Counted from the stretch's first letter, positions 33,720 to 46,630 are shown. The stretch is DNA of 64,000 nt from Stramonita haemastoma (GCA_030674155.1 CM060327.1:19056355-19120354), one strand, 5' to 3'. Made by a program: numbers and translations. The notes: a model not told the origin generated them from the sequence alone.

Positions 33720-35560
33720 ACAAAAACCTCTCCCCATATCACACCCCTCTCGTCTTACATCTTCCGTTATTAGATCCTATCAGTTTAAAATCCTAGCCTA
33801 TATCAGTTCTTGTAGCGTTATAGCATTTCCTGTATTTAACCCTACCAGTTTAAAATCCTTGCCACTATCAAACCCGTAAGTTGTTAAAACGCTTCCCCAT
33901 ATCTTAGCTCTTAGATGATAAAATTCCACTTTTTAAAACATCTCTCTAAATTACGTCTTTCTAGTTTCAAAACATCTCACATTACTCTGTCTAGTCTTCC
34001 AACATCTCTTCATATTACACCTTTCCAGTAATGAAACATCTCTTTACATTACACACTTCCATTAACATATTTCATATCTCTCTTTCTCTGATCTAAATCA
34101 TCTCATATCGTAGGCACACTTTAAGTCTGAAAATTATGTCCATATTCTTGTCTAAAACATCTCTTTATATCACACACCCCTCTTTCAAAACATATAATTG
34201 TATCACATCTTTACAGCCTAAAATGTATCTTCATATCACATACTTTTAGTCTTCAATATAATTGTCTTCAAATTACACCCTTCTTGTATAAAACATGACC
34301 TCATACCATGCCCATTTAGTCTAACAAATATCCTATCACATCCTACTCTAAAACATGACCTATCACAAACTTCTAGTCTTATCACATCCTTTTAGTATAA
34401 AACAATCCTCTCAAAAGTATATTCTTAAAGTCTAAAATAGCAATCTTAATTCTTGTCAGAAACATCTCTGTATATTACAATCCTTTTCTATATTAAAAAA
34501 AAAAAATTCCCTTTTCACTTCCTTCCAGTCTTACAGTTCATTCCTTTTCATTTCTAAACATTTTCTACCATACTTTTCTTGCCTAAAGTATCATTATCTC
34601 TTTCAATTACATCCTTCTTGCTTAAAACATCTCTTTATATCGTATCCTTCTTGACTAGAAACATTTCTTCACATTATATATTATCATTGAAATAAAAGAA
34701 TAATAAAAATAATAAAAAGACTATTGTTCTTTGCTAAAAGCATCTCTTTTTATCATCCCTCTTGACTAAAAACTTTATTTTAATCATATCCTTCTTAGCT
34801 GAAATAATCATATCTTTCAATCATATCCTTCTTAGCTGAAATAATCATATCTTTCAATCATATCCTTCTTAGCTAAAATAATTACATCTTTCTATCATAT
34901 CCTTCTGGACTAAAACATCTCTTTTATATATAATATATATATATAATACCCTCTTGACTTAACATTTCCTCCAATCAAAACCCTTTCAAATAATTATCTC
35001 TTCCCATCACACATTTCTGATCTAAAAATAGTCTTATCATAGACAGTCAAGATCTTTCCCTATCACTCCCATCTTGTCTGAAACTTCTGTTCACATGCAC
35101 CTTCTTGTCTTAACACAATAATTATCACCTCACATTACACACCCTGTAAGCCTAACACACCCTCTCACAGCATACCCTTACATCTAAAAACGTCTTCAAA
35201 CATCAGATCCCTTGAAACTCCATTTAGAACCATCTTTCCTGGTCACGTGCTTCTCATTTAAAGCATCTCCCTTTACCACAAACCTTTTGAACATAATTAA
35301 ACGTTCTCCCTTAATGAGTCTTCCCTAGCTTAATTTAAAACATTGCCCCACAAACTGCATCCCTTCGCTTTGAGTCTGCACATCACACAAGCGCACCTTC
35401 ACATTACTCAAACTGCTCTAGTTTATAGCGTTGCCCCAAATTAGATCTCTTTGCTCTTAAGTCTTTACACATCACACTGACACACTCCACACAGTGCGCA
35501 CTTCTCTTGTTTATAATGTCTGTGTGCATCACCCCAACATCTCTGCCCATATAACATTTA
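33720..35560. repeat. 1.8-kb degenerate minisatellite upstream of the RRM2 exon
   Basis: Pyrimidine-rich units of roughly 35-40 bp repeat words such as TCTAAAACATCTCTTTATAT, CACATCCTTCTAGTC and CTTCTTGTCTAAAAC. The array starts about 12 nt upstream of the exon 33708 acceptor in transcript direction. The homogeneous core is at 34787-34897. Confidence 0.8.
34787..34897 (+). repeat. Three 37-bp direct repeats inside the minisatellite
   Basis: The first two units (34787-34823 and 34824-34860) are identical. The third (34861-34897) differs at a few positions. Units begin TATCCTTCTTAGCT. Confidence 0.95.
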
Positions 35561-36278
35561 TTTTCTTTTTTCTTTACCTATATCTATACAAGCTGAATTA
35601 TTGACCTTTCCATGTAAACACCTACTATCTGGGTTATTACGTAGGATATGCCGAAAAAAAATCTATTTTTGTTTCTTATTTCCTTGTAAAAACCCTCCCA
35701 CCGAAAATAGTATTTTTGTTGTGATAGATCCTATGTGTAAAGAAAAGAATTGAAGTGTATCATAAAAAAATAACTATCTGGTGGGCTGAGTGCTGAAGTG
35801 TGCTCTCAAACCCTTGAAAGCATTGGTCTAGGAGTAGGCTATGCTATTCACCTTAGTTCTTGGGATTCCCGTACTAGCTAAAATGTTGGGAGAAGCTTAA
35901 TTAAAACTTTAATCTGTACACTTGACATAAACCTCTTCCAACATCACTCAAGCGATCTTAACTTGGGCCTACACTCACAAATTATCTATCTAAATCACAC
36001 CCTTCTACCTTAGATTTATATAAATAATTATATACCTCTACTCTTTGACCAGTTTGCTAATACGTAGAAACTTCCTGTTTTGTACATTTCCCCCCCTCAT
36101 AATCATATCCATAGTTGTACAGTTTTATCGGTTCTTCAATCTACATAACTTTTGTAGTTAATTTTTTTTTTAAGTCTGTATTTCTTTTTACTGTGAGGTT
36201 TAAGGAATATAATCATACCTTCTACTTTCCATACTAATATAATCTATAAAATAATGTACTCTTATCTTTCATCTATCA

Positions 36279-36620
36279 ATGAACTTATCTGGTTTGGCTT
36301 GTTGTCTTTATTGGTGTTTTTTGTTTGTTTGTTTTAGAATAGTTTTTGTTTGTTTGTTGGCTGGCTTGTTGTTTTTTCTTTTGTGTGTTTTGTTGTTGTT
36401 GTTGTTGTTCTGTTTGTTGTTTTGTGTGGTGCTGGATTTAATTTTTTTTTGTTTGTTTGGGGGTTGATTTTGTTTTTGATTTAGTTTCCTTTTGCTTTAG
36501 TTGTTTTGATTTGTAGGTTGGTCATTTGGAGTTTTTTGTTTGGGTGAAATTTGAGTTGAGTTTTTGTGTGTGTGATTCATTTTTGTTTGTTTGTTTTGTT
36601 TTCCTTTGGGGTTTTTGTGT
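36279..36620 (+). repeat. TTTGTTTG-rich, T/G-biased low-complexity block
   Basis: Repeated TTTGTTTGTTT and TTGTTGTTG words. In the transcript it is A/C-rich. The hydrophobic open frame across it is a composition artefact. Confidence 0.85.
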
Positions 36621-36729
36621 CCTTTTTTTAGGGATGGGGGGTCGGTCACTTCCCTTTAGTTTGGCTTGCTTCATCTATAATTACTTGCTGTTTAGAACAT
36701 AGGACACTGTGGGACTGTCAGCACACCAT

Positions 36730-37140
36730 TATGACCAACAAAAAATCCTATATCACAATCAAAAGCCATCTTACGTCCCCACTCGAAATGTCATCTAACA
36801 CCATGAAAAATGTAAGCCATCCCTTATATCCTGCAAAGAGCCATCTGCAATCATAAAAAGCCATTATATTTCATGCCGAAAATCAAACAACATCTTGATG
36901 GAGAAAAAAAAAAACAACGCCATCCTACACCTTAAAGAGAAGACATATTACAGTCTGCTGATTTAGACGTCCTTTGATTTAAAAAAAAAAAAAAAAAAAA
37001 GCCATTGTACATTAGGATGAAAAACCAACGGTCATGACCATAACCCATCCTCCACCCTCGAAGAAAAAAAAGACCATCCTCCATCCTGAAGAAAGCCTAC
37101 AACAGTCTATGAATCATACTTCCTATGATTTTAAAGCCAG
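36730..37140. repeat. Degenerate minisatellite around AAAGCCATCCTACATCCTG
   Basis: Words AAAAGCCATCTTACG, TAAGCCATCCCTTATATCC, AGAGCCATCTGCAATC, AAAGCCATTATATTTC and GACCATCCTCCATCCTG recur every 30-40 bp. A longer-range phrase (ACAGTCT..GATTTTAAA) occurs twice. A 20-base A run lies near 36980. Confidence 0.7.
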
Positions 37141-37754
37141 TTTTTACTCCATGAAAACTACAGACCCCTATGAAATGATTCTAACTTGCACAATCGTATG
37201 TACTGCAGCCCTGGGGTATTGGCCTTTGAGGAAGTTCCAAGCTGACGTCCATATGCCCACTTCGCCGAGAAGTGGAAATGTACTGTGGGCAAGGCATCTC
37301 CACTAAATCAATTTCTGCCAATATCCGAAACACATCGCCTCCTCTGCTGTTTTCGGTGTCATCGTCGATCACGATGGACAATAACAAACAAAACAGATGT
37401 CATCTGACATGGAGCAGAAATGTCCAGCTGCATGCCATTCCCCGTTCAAGATGGAGTGACACTGAAATTTGCGTACATATTTTATTTGAACTTCATCATC
37501 TTGTAAGGAAATATTTGCTCTTTTATACCCCAATCACTACATACCAACATGCTGTTCTACGACAGTGTTGTTCGAATACATCAATAGGAGGAAAAACACA
37601 TGAATCAGTAATAGTAAGAGACTGAGTTCATTACACTCGAGTGCACAATAGTTCTCATGGCTTAGACACTTTCCACCACAATACGTGCTTCTACTCTGAT
37701 GACCTAAAATCTGCGTCACATTACTCTCTCTCTTTACTCTCTCAATCTTTTTGA

Positions 37755-37905
37755 ACCGAGAACATCTTGCCACTTTAATACCCTATCCTACAAAAAGGCA
37801 TTGTGCGTGGAACAGAGCATATTGTTCAAAAACTGCATACACACGGACCGGATGAAAAAGCACATGATGTTTCATGTATCTGATATAAAGATGTAAATAT
37901 GAAAG
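37755..37905 (+). mobile_element. SINE family B, 5'-truncated copy
   Basis: AGAACATCTTGCCACTTTAA, GGCATTGTGCGTGGAACAG and CATACACACGGACCGGAT match, in order, the 3' half of the SINE at 26925-27329, in the opposite orientation. The tRNA-like head is absent. Confidence 0.85.
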
Positions 37906-37981
37906 TAATTATTCTTCACTCCTCAGTGCCCAATCGTCTCTCACCTCTCATTAACCTTGCTCACCTCATCTTCACATCACT

Positions 37982-37982
<1 letters not shown>

Positions 37983-38027
<45 letters not shown>
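37983..38027 (+). repeat. (CA)n microsatellite
   Basis: Pure CA repeat, UG in the CELF-sense transcript. Confidence 0.95.
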
Positions 38028-38030
<3 letters not shown>

Positions 38031-38460
38031 GTTGATCAAAACACATTTACCCTTTCGGCAATAGTGTATCTATTGTGATAATCCGGAATTCTGTGTGCAC
38101 GAAAATAAAACAAGCAATCCATACCAAGAAATCAGCAATTGTTGTGAAACCGTATGAGTAATGCCAGTCTCATTTTGGAATATACCCCCCTCCCACCTCC
38201 ATTCCCCTGCACCTCTTTCTAGTTCTATAATTGATTAGCGTGTAGGCTTATATCTAAAGGTCAAACATACATGATGAACGTCAATCCCATTCTCTGAATG
38301 CTACGTACTTGTTTTTTTCTGAAGCTTTTTGTGCTGCTACTACCCCCCAAAATGCAGTGAACGTCTTTCATGCCTATTTATTTTGTGTTTGTTTGTTGTT
38401 GTTTTTATTTTAGTTTGCTTTAACTTAGCAAAAAGAGTGTGTTTACTCTTAAGCACATTT

Positions 38461-38462
<2 letters not shown>

Positions 38463-38512
<50 letters not shown>

Positions 38513-38559
38513 TGTACACACACGTGGGGATGTATATGCGTGTGTGTGTTTACTTGGGA

Positions 38560-38610
<51 letters not shown>
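38463..38610 (+). repeat. (GA)n then (TG)n compound microsatellite
   Basis: GA tract at 38463-38509, then TG-rich and a clean TG tract at 38566-38610. Confidence 0.95.
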
Positions 38611-38612
<2 letters not shown>

Positions 38613-39514
38613 TGTGCTCACGCGTGCAGGTGCGAGTATGCCTATAAGCATTTGTAAATACAAAGAGATTGTTTGCATGTTTGTTTGTTTTTTTAACCAG
38701 TTGTCAGTTATATGACTGTACTTCAAGAGACTGTGTGTCTTCCATCTTGACCAGTCTATCTTCCCTCAGTTTTCCCTTGTTTGTTTTTCGTCTGATCTGT
38801 TTTGGTAATTTGTTTTGTTCATTTGTTGTTTGTTTGGTTCTATTTAGGGTTTTTCGTGTTTCTTTTATGACAGCGCAAAATAGCAATTCCCTTCAGAAAC
38901 TAACACTGATGACAGCAGATATCCTTCTGTGTTTGTTTTGAGGTTGTCCCGTTTTGTTGTTGTTGTTGTTGTTGTTGTTTTGTTTGATTTTTTTGGTGTG
39001 TTTGTGTGTGTGAGAAAGAGAGAGAGAGACAGAGAGAGAGACAGACAGAGTATATGTGTGTGTCTGTGTGTCTGTTTAGCTTCTTAATCATGTCATCAGA
39101 ATTTCAAATGATATTAGTAATCTACAAAGTATAACACTAAGATATATAGCTGTCACAATTCCTGTTAATAAATAATATATAGATACTAATAACTAAACGG
39201 CGGTCAGAATTTCTATTAATATTGACACACAAAGCAAAAGCAACACTATAGTATAATATAGGCCCATTTCTATTATTCCACAGGAGGCTGTATAGATGAG
39301 AGAGAGAGGCTGCAGCCTATGCGTGCCTTTCCTGATCAGCCATCCATTTCATTTCCATTAGGAATTGCCGAGTAACGCTCATCATCATACAGGCAGCCAA
39401 TCAAATCACCCCATGTGCAATAGCAGCTGTTGCCATGACGATAAATGACAGATAGGGGAAAAAAAGGGGGAGGGAGGGGGGGGGGAGAAAAGGTAGGGGG
39501 AAAGGGAAAGGAGG

Positions 39515-39515
<1 letters not shown>

Positions 39516-39600
<85 letters not shown>

Positions 39601-39673
39601 CTTCTGACAAAGAGGCTGTTGACTTTATGCAAAGTTGGTAGCTGCCACAATTTGCTTAATCCAATGCATTGCA

Positions 39674-39768
<95 letters not shown>

Positions 39769-39801
39769 GAGTGGGGGGTTGGGGTTGGGGGGGGGGGGGG
39801 G
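39516..39801 (+). repeat. Compound microsatellite (TG)n, (CTGT)n, (CT)n, poly-G
   Basis: TG at 39516-39598, CTGT tetramers at 39675-39711, CT at 39713-39767, and a G-rich run to 39802. Confidence 0.95.
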
Positions 39802-40020
39802 GTGGTGGTCGTAAACAGATACCACTGTTTGCATACATGTGTGTATCAGTGGTATCAGTGGTGTAAAGTCTTGACTATCAGAGTTAGCGAGTGTGTGTTA
39901 TGCAGGAACGGAAGAGGTGGAGTGTGTACAATTGTCGGAATGCTTGCAGGATGCTCGTTTGTGCGCGCACATGCTAGGAAGCTGAAAATCAATAAAACGT
40001 AGAAATTCTGAAAGGGGTTT

Positions 40021-40023
<3 letters not shown>

Positions 40024-40096
<73 letters not shown>

Positions 40097-40463
40097 AGAG
40101 GGAGGGAGGGGCAAGTCACTGAGTCACCTCACAATCAGAGAGAGTGAGAGAGACAGAGAGCAGAGATAGAGAGAGAGAGAGTGGGAGGGAGGCAGGGGGG
40201 AGGGAGGTGAAGAGAGCAGACAGAGACAGGAGAGAATATATAAATAATGAGAGAGCGCACACCCCTTCATTCAAATCCTCTTCTCCCCCCCCCCCCCCCC
40301 CCCCACCCCTCCGACCCCCTCCTGTCACTGTCACACCCCCAACCTCCATCCACCCACCCTATCCACGCCAACAACTAACTCCCAGCTCCCACCCTCATTT
40401 CTCTAGTATCTTCCAAATCAATTCCCCGAACAAAGCGACAATGGTGTATGTTGAAGTCAGCAC

Positions 40464-40542
<79 letters not shown>

Positions 40543-40557
40543 TCCTTGTTTCTGACA

Positions 40558-40591
<34 letters not shown>
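40024..40591 (+). repeat. Microsatellite cluster (CA)n, (GA)n, poly-C, (GA)n, (CA)n
   Basis: CA at 40024-40094, GA-rich to 40240, a C run at 40286-40304, GA at 40463-40545, and CA at 40558-40591. Confidence 0.95.
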
Positions 40592-40593
<2 letters not shown>

Positions 40594-40624
40594 CTCCTTC
40601 GCTGTCGCTTGCCGGCGCCAACTT

Positions 40625-40793
40625 GCTGCTGCTGCTGCTATTGCTACTGCAGCAAGCCACTATCGATCTGTGGCCATTGCATTTCACTTCACAACACACT
40701 ACGTATACAACTCACAAACATACACACGGCGGCACCATCACTACCGCAATGACTTAGAGCAGGCATACTACACAGCAGCAGCAGCAGCAGCAG
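40625..40793 (-). repeat. Short CAG/CTG triplet runs flanking a GC-richer segment
   Basis: On the CELF-sense (minus) strand there is (CTG)7-8 at 40793-40772, then a GC-richer segment with an ATG-led frame (MCCEVKCNGHRS) and a second triplet run near 40640. It could be part of an alternative 5' exon, but no convincing donor follows. Confidence 0.4.
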
Positions 40794-40919
40794 AATAGAG
40801 TTGTTATACTGCTTCACCAGGCAGATAGGGGGGGGGGGGAGTTGAGAAGACAATGCAACCATGGAATCGTTCACTGCTGCTTAATTAATTAATTAATTAA
40901 AGCTAAGAAATTGATTACA

Positions 40920-41465
40920 GTCTTGTTTACTGCTGTTTAGAGTTTCCAGTCGAGGCTTTTGTTAAGAGCTATAGAGTTTCCAGTTGGAAAAAAAAGTTTC
41001 CAGTTGAGGCTTCTGTTTTAAGTGCTATAGAATTTCCAGTTTAGATTTCTGTTGGTGTAGTTTCCAGTTTACAGGTCTGCTCTACCTTCCAGTTTAGACA
41101 TCTTGTCAACTGTTGTACTGTTTCCAGTTTACACTGTCTGATAAAGTGCTATAGAATTTCCAGTTTAGATGTCTGTTGATATAGTCTAGTTACCAGTTTA
41201 AGCTTCTGTTAAATGCTCTACTTACTAGTTCAGACAACCTGTCAACAGCTATGCCCTGTTATAGCGTTTTTAGTTTAGACTTTTGTTAACTGCTATATTG
41301 TAGTTTCCAGTTTAGACATCCTGTCAACTGCTATGCCCTATTGTATTATATAGTTTTTTACTTTAGACATCCTGTTAACTGCCATATTATAGTTTTCAGA
41401 ATAGATGTCTGTCAGCTGCTATCATAATACAGTTTTCAGTTCAGACGTCTGTTCAAAACAATTTA
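40920..41465. repeat. Degenerate minisatellite around GTTTCCAGTTTAGACATCCT
   Basis: Units of about 45-60 bp repeat GTTTCCAGTTTAGA, CATCCTGTCAACTGC and TGCTATAGA/TGCCATATTATAG. About ten diverged copies are visible by eye. Confidence 0.85.
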
Positions 41466-41914
41466 CAGTTTCCTCACGGAGTCACAGGGTACATACAAGG
41501 CACTCCACACACGCTACACTTCACTGAGGTATCTACTGAGATAGCATCACCCCACATAGCACTCAGCAGATGCCAGACCAACCGCATCACTAGCCGCATG
41601 CATGATCAACCCTCCTCGGCTGCACACAGGGTGGGGGTGTTATGTCTTCAGAATTCTGCTTCACTACTGGCCTCACCACGCTACCAGTGCTGGCTGGCAT
41701 GATTTATTACTTCAACCAACTAGTTCAAACTGGATGACTAGTTAGGCCTAGGCCTACTCCTGTGCACTTTTCGTGGTCACTGGACCTTCCTCGTCCCTCC
41801 TGTGTAATGAATTAGTTGGCCTGCAGGAGGCTAGTTTGGGGAATGGAGGGTGGAAGATGGGGGGTGTGGGTAGGGGTGGGGGGGGGGGGGGTGGCAGGGA
41901 GCTGAACGCCAAAA

Positions 41915-42470
41915 CCAATAGGTTTATCGATCACAAGTGATGGACAATATTTTTTCTTTGTGAAGAAATGTTTTTTCGATTCCTTTGTGTAAAATCAAAT
42001 GATGCTTTTGTGTTGAATGGTGGACCTTAGCAAGCGGTATTTTCTGAAGAGAATAAAGAACAAGAGATAATTCTAGTGCCCCATACGAACATGTACAGCT
42101 TAGGTCAGGTTCCTGATCAGTCATGTGGACGAGAGAAAAAAAACAGAAAAATGATCTCTCCTGATTTTTCATTGGTTCCAACTATGAACGCAGTATCGGC
42201 CTTCTAAGGATGAGTGATTCCGTTCTACTCTCTGGAAACTGGCAGTTGCCCGTTGGTTCGTGCAATGAACACAGTACACAAGGAATGATTCAATTTTCCC
42301 CTTTAAGGACTGACGGCTTTCAATAGGTTTCTACAAAGGCAAAAAAACAACAACAAAAAAAACCACTGAGGGCTTTTCATAGTGTCCTCTACAATGAAGG
42401 AAAGACCAGAGAGAGCTAATTCGATTTCCGCCCTCTCGACGTTGATGGGTTTCCATAGTCTCCCAACTCT
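41915..42470. repeat. Very diverged repeat with TTGGTTCC..CAATGAACGCAGTA units
   Basis: CATTGGTTCCAACTATGAAC, CGTTGGTTCGTGCAATGAAC, TTCAATAGGTTTCTAC, TTGATGGGTTTCCATAG and AACCAATAGGTTTATCG recur with spacing of about 70-120 bp. Weak evidence. Confidence 0.45.
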
Positions 42471-42577
42471 GGCATGGAATCAGAACTCTACAAGCCTGCA
42501 GCTGAGAGAAAAGGCCCAGCGAGGCTAGGAAGAGGAGGCTGAGGGCAAAAAGGAAAGGCACAAAAAGTGCTAGAAGT

Positions 42578-42578
<1 letters not shown>

Positions 42579-42654
<76 letters not shown>

Positions 42655-43122
42655 TTGAAAAATTGAAAAGAAAAAAGAAAAAAAGAAATAGCGAGTGAGA
42701 TGAGTCACTGCGAATGCTCGAAGTTGAAAGTTTGGAACGCGGAAATGCCCCTCGCCATCTCCTTTGGTTTTTCTCTCTTTTCACCCTCCTCCTCCCCCTC
42801 CCCTCCTCTCTCTCTCTCTCTCTCATCCTCTCTCTCTCTCATCTCTCTCTCTCTCTCTCTCTCTCTCCTCTCTCTCTCCCCTGGCAGATTCTGGAGCTGG
42901 AGACGCGGTTCTTTTCGCTACCTTTCTTTCACCGTTATCTCCCATCATTACCCCCATTCCTGTTTCCTTCGTGACTTCGTCATTCTTTGGGGTTCGTGTG
43001 TTCGTTATTTTTGTTCCACTGACTGTTTCTTTTCTCCTCTCTCTCTCTCTCTCTTCTCTCCATCTCTCCCTCTCATCTCCTCTCTTCCTCTCTCTTCTCA
43101 TCTCTCTCTTTCTCCTCTCTCT

Positions 43123-43183
<61 letters not shown>
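42579..43183 (+). repeat. (GA)n and (CT)n tracts facing each other
   Basis: GA at 42579-42652, CT-rich at 42805-42890, and CT at 43035-43183. GA and CT arms are complementary and could pair across about 480 bp. Confidence 0.95.
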
Positions 43184-44304
43184 TGGTTTAAATAAAGGAT
43201 TTTTTGCTGGGTTGTTTTCTCTCTTCTAGGTCTACAAGAAAAATGTAAACTGGTGTATTCATACCAGAATTTATTTTGCTACAGGTGCAGGTTGTTTTTG
43301 TTTTTTTTAAACACCTGAATAACAACACCTAGCATCAAAAATTTCATGTACATTATACATCGGCCCGAGACTTTAAGTCTGGTACTGAAATTTCTTGCCA
43401 GAACTGTTCTTCATAATGACATTTTGGAGAAAAAAATATCTAATAATTTTTTTTTCTAAGTAAAATTATAACTTCAAAGAACCGTCTCTTTCTTCATCAT
43501 GATAAAAAAAATTACATGTAATGACAAAACTTCTGATGGCAAAGATCTGAACTTGTTCCTTCTGCTCTTGTGTACAAATAACAACAAAATCAAATCTGTT
43601 TTCAAATTTAAAAAAATAGAAAGTTGCAGACAAACAAATAGAAAAAAAATCCTTTTCGAAACAAAATTTGAATGTTCGAAGCAAATGGTTGTACATAATG
43701 GCCAGTGTTGGCCATCATGATCTTTAATTTTTGCTGTCATCTATATCTTATTGTTACAATTTTTTTTTTCTAATTTCATGTACACTTCAATGGTGTGCTG
43801 AAAGTTTGTTGGGGTTTTTGTGTGTGTGTTTTTAAACAGTAAAAGTCATCTTTAGTTTACAAAAATTTCTGAGGTTAAAAATGAACCATTTTTAGAACCG
43901 TGTAGTGAAGTTGATGAAGCAAACCTTATCAAAGGTTAAAACCACATACTTTTCTGTTCAAACTGGCAAAAAGAACATAACCTGAACATCTCAAACAGAA
44001 AAGGGAAACAGTCAACAACAAAAATGGCGGAGATTATTGTTTGACTCATGCAACTCCAGTTGTTGGTTCTTCTTTTCCCCTTTCAGATGACGATAATATT
44101 ACAATTCAGGCAATTATCTTGACTCTAGTAACTTTAGTTGTCGTCTCTTTTTTTTCCCCCCTTTGCGACTTCTGTTTCAGAAACCAGGGAACGTGCAAGA
44201 ATTAGAAGAATATTATTTTAAGACAATGCTGATCGTAACAGACAAAATGCTGAAAATCAACAAGCCCTAAAAGTGGTAGTGACGGCATTCATTTATCAAA
44301 GGAT

Positions 44305-44385
44305 CCATCCATCCATCTATCCATCCATTCATCCACCCATTCGTTCATTCATCATTCATTCATTCATCCATCCATCCATCCATCC
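44305..44385 (+). repeat. (CATC)n/(CATT)n tetranucleotide repeat
   Basis: CATCCATC and CATTCATT units over about 80 bp. Confidence 0.9.
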
Positions 44386-45417
44386 TAGCTGTTTACAGCC
44401 CAGTAGACTACAGACACCCCATAAATCAAGGCAGACACGGCTGCAGGGATTAGCCTGAAGAAAGAAAGAAGCGTCATAAACTTCCCCAATCTGGATATAC
44501 ATACATACATACAACAGGGGGATTCTGGGTGGAAGGGTGGAGACACAAGGAGCTTTTGTTCGAAAGAAATACAGTGCTTTTCTGCAAGCAAAGATGTCGT
44601 CCTCCATCCCTGCTCACAAAGATAAGTTCTTTTTTTTCTTTTTCTCTCCGAGTCAATAAACAAGAACAGCATATAACGTTCCTCCCAGACACAGACACTC
44701 TTTCTAGCCAATGATACTTACGATACTGGTTCACTTAGCATCCGGGTCAATACATAGGAAGCAAGTGGGTGACTTCGTCCTCTTTCAGCTTAACTGGAGA
44801 AAATTCTGTGATGAAACCTAGATCTAACTGGTTACTTTATTCTTTTTAAAAAAATGCAAATATTTTGTTACTGATAAAGGTACAGTAACACTATGTTTGC
44901 TTAAATCTGTCATTTTAGCCTTACCAATGACTTTTTTTTTTAGAATGATCTGTAAACTAACATTAATTACTTTTGCATATTAAGTTGATCGAGCACGATT
45001 AATAGATACGCTTGTCGTTGCTCTTATAATAGATTATTGTGCTGCTAGTCACTTTTCTTTACGTCAACAACAAAAAGTTTTAAACAAATTGGCCATAGAC
45101 AAACAGTAGCCTACCCCAAACTCGGCAACAGTGTTATTGTTATTGTATTTATTATTACAGAGCGACAAAAAGAAAAGATCCTCAACCACTGGTTTTGCCT
45201 ACATTTTCTGAAATTCCACGATTACAATGTAGAATGGAATGGAATGTTTCATGCCTTGCGAATAATTCTGTAGATTAGAACCTGAAACCTTGAATAATAA
45301 AATAATAGAAAATATGTCACTTCTTATTAGTCACTGGCGGATTTGGGATTACAACTCCTCTAGCTCTCCTCCTAGGACGTGCTTTCTGCCTCCTGTTCTG
45401 TCCTGTGTTGCTCCTAT

Positions 45418-45637
45418 CCCCCCCCCCCCCCCCCCCCACCTCACAACCACCCCCCTTTACACACATACGTATAAAGTTACACTCCTGTTTTTCTATTCTA
45501 AGAGTCTACCGCCTTGTTCCAGTTCTCAGTCGCCTAAAACTTTTGTTTCTTGATCCTTCTACTTCCATCCAAAACAGTAGCAACAACAACAACAACACCA
45601 CCAAAACACACACACACGTCATACACGTCATACACGT

Positions 45638-45709
<72 letters not shown>
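45418..45709 (+). repeat. Poly-C then (CA)n
   Basis: C run at 45418-45437, AAC triplets near 45580, (ACACGTCAT) triplication near 45615-45640, and CA at 45640-45709. Confidence 0.95.
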
Positions 45710-45710
<1 letters not shown>

Positions 45711-46077
45711 ACTTTCTATTTTTATATTTTCCTTACTGTACTCTCCCTCTCTTCTTCTCTTCTAATATTCTGCATACATCACTCCTCTGTTCTAGTAATA
45801 AATCTCTTTCTCTTTTGCCCGATTCTCTGCAACATAGCCACCCCCACCCCCCCCCCCTCCCCAGATCTCCCTCTCCCCCACCCCACCACCCCCCTTCTCG
45901 CCCCATTTCCTGCCTACAGCTCGTTCCTCCCTCTCTACTTTCACCTATCTCCTTCCCTCCCTGTCTTTTTTCCTTTCTCTTCAGATTTATTCTTCTCTCT
46001 TCTCTCTCACCATCAAACACTCACCATCATTCGTCAGATCTGGCTGGTCATGACGGTCTCCTTGGAGAATTGCAGGG

Positions 46078-46185
46078 GAGGGGGGGGGGAGAAGGAGAAG
46101 GGGGGGGGGGGGGGGAGGGAGGGAAGGGGAGAGGGGAGGAGAAGGGGGAGAGGGGGGAGAAGGGGAAGGGGGGGGGGGGGGGGGG
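46078..46185 (+). repeat. G-rich tract with several runs of G
   Basis: About 108 bp almost entirely G and A, with G runs of 9 to 17. Strong G-quadruplex potential on the plus strand. Confidence 0.9.
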
Positions 46186-46579
46186 CTGGCCTGACTAACT
46201 AATCCCCCTACTCCCCACTTACTTTCTCGATTTTTTTTTTCATCCCTGATTTTCGCCCGAAACCCTCATCCCCTCCCCCCCCCCCCCACTACCACCAACC
46301 CACCCCTTTCTTTTCTTTCATCTTAGGGTCAATTCTCTATCCTCTGGAATACATCACAAAAAAGCAAGGTGGCTTTTTCTCTAATCCTTTCATCACTGGA
46401 AGAAGAAGAAAAAAAACAGCTAACAAACAACTTCTCCTATCTCTACCACCCCCATCGTCCTTCCATCCCTTATTATTTTCCACCATCTTTCTCTTTCATC
46501 TCTTCTTCTCATTTATCTCCATTATATTCTCCTTCCCTCTCTCTTTAAAATCCTCTTCTCTTCTCGAAGAAAGAAAGTA

Positions 46580-46630
46580 AACGGAAGGACGGAGGGAAGG
46601 GAAGGAAGGAAGGAAGGAAGGAAGGAAGGA
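46580..46630 (+). repeat. (GGAA)n repeat
   Basis: GGAAGGAA units over about 50 bp; the ETS-like core is incidental. Confidence 0.9.

Noticed and set aside
34787..34897. Regular 37-bp direct repeats considered as a CRISPR array
   Set aside because: Units are contiguous with no spacers, in a eukaryotic intron; ordinary tandem repeat.
45405..46202. 265-codon plus-strand frame, the longest in the window
   Set aside because: It is entirely poly-C, CA repeat, pyrimidine-rich and G-rich sequence, giving Pro, His-Thr and Gly-Arg tracts. Repeat artefact.
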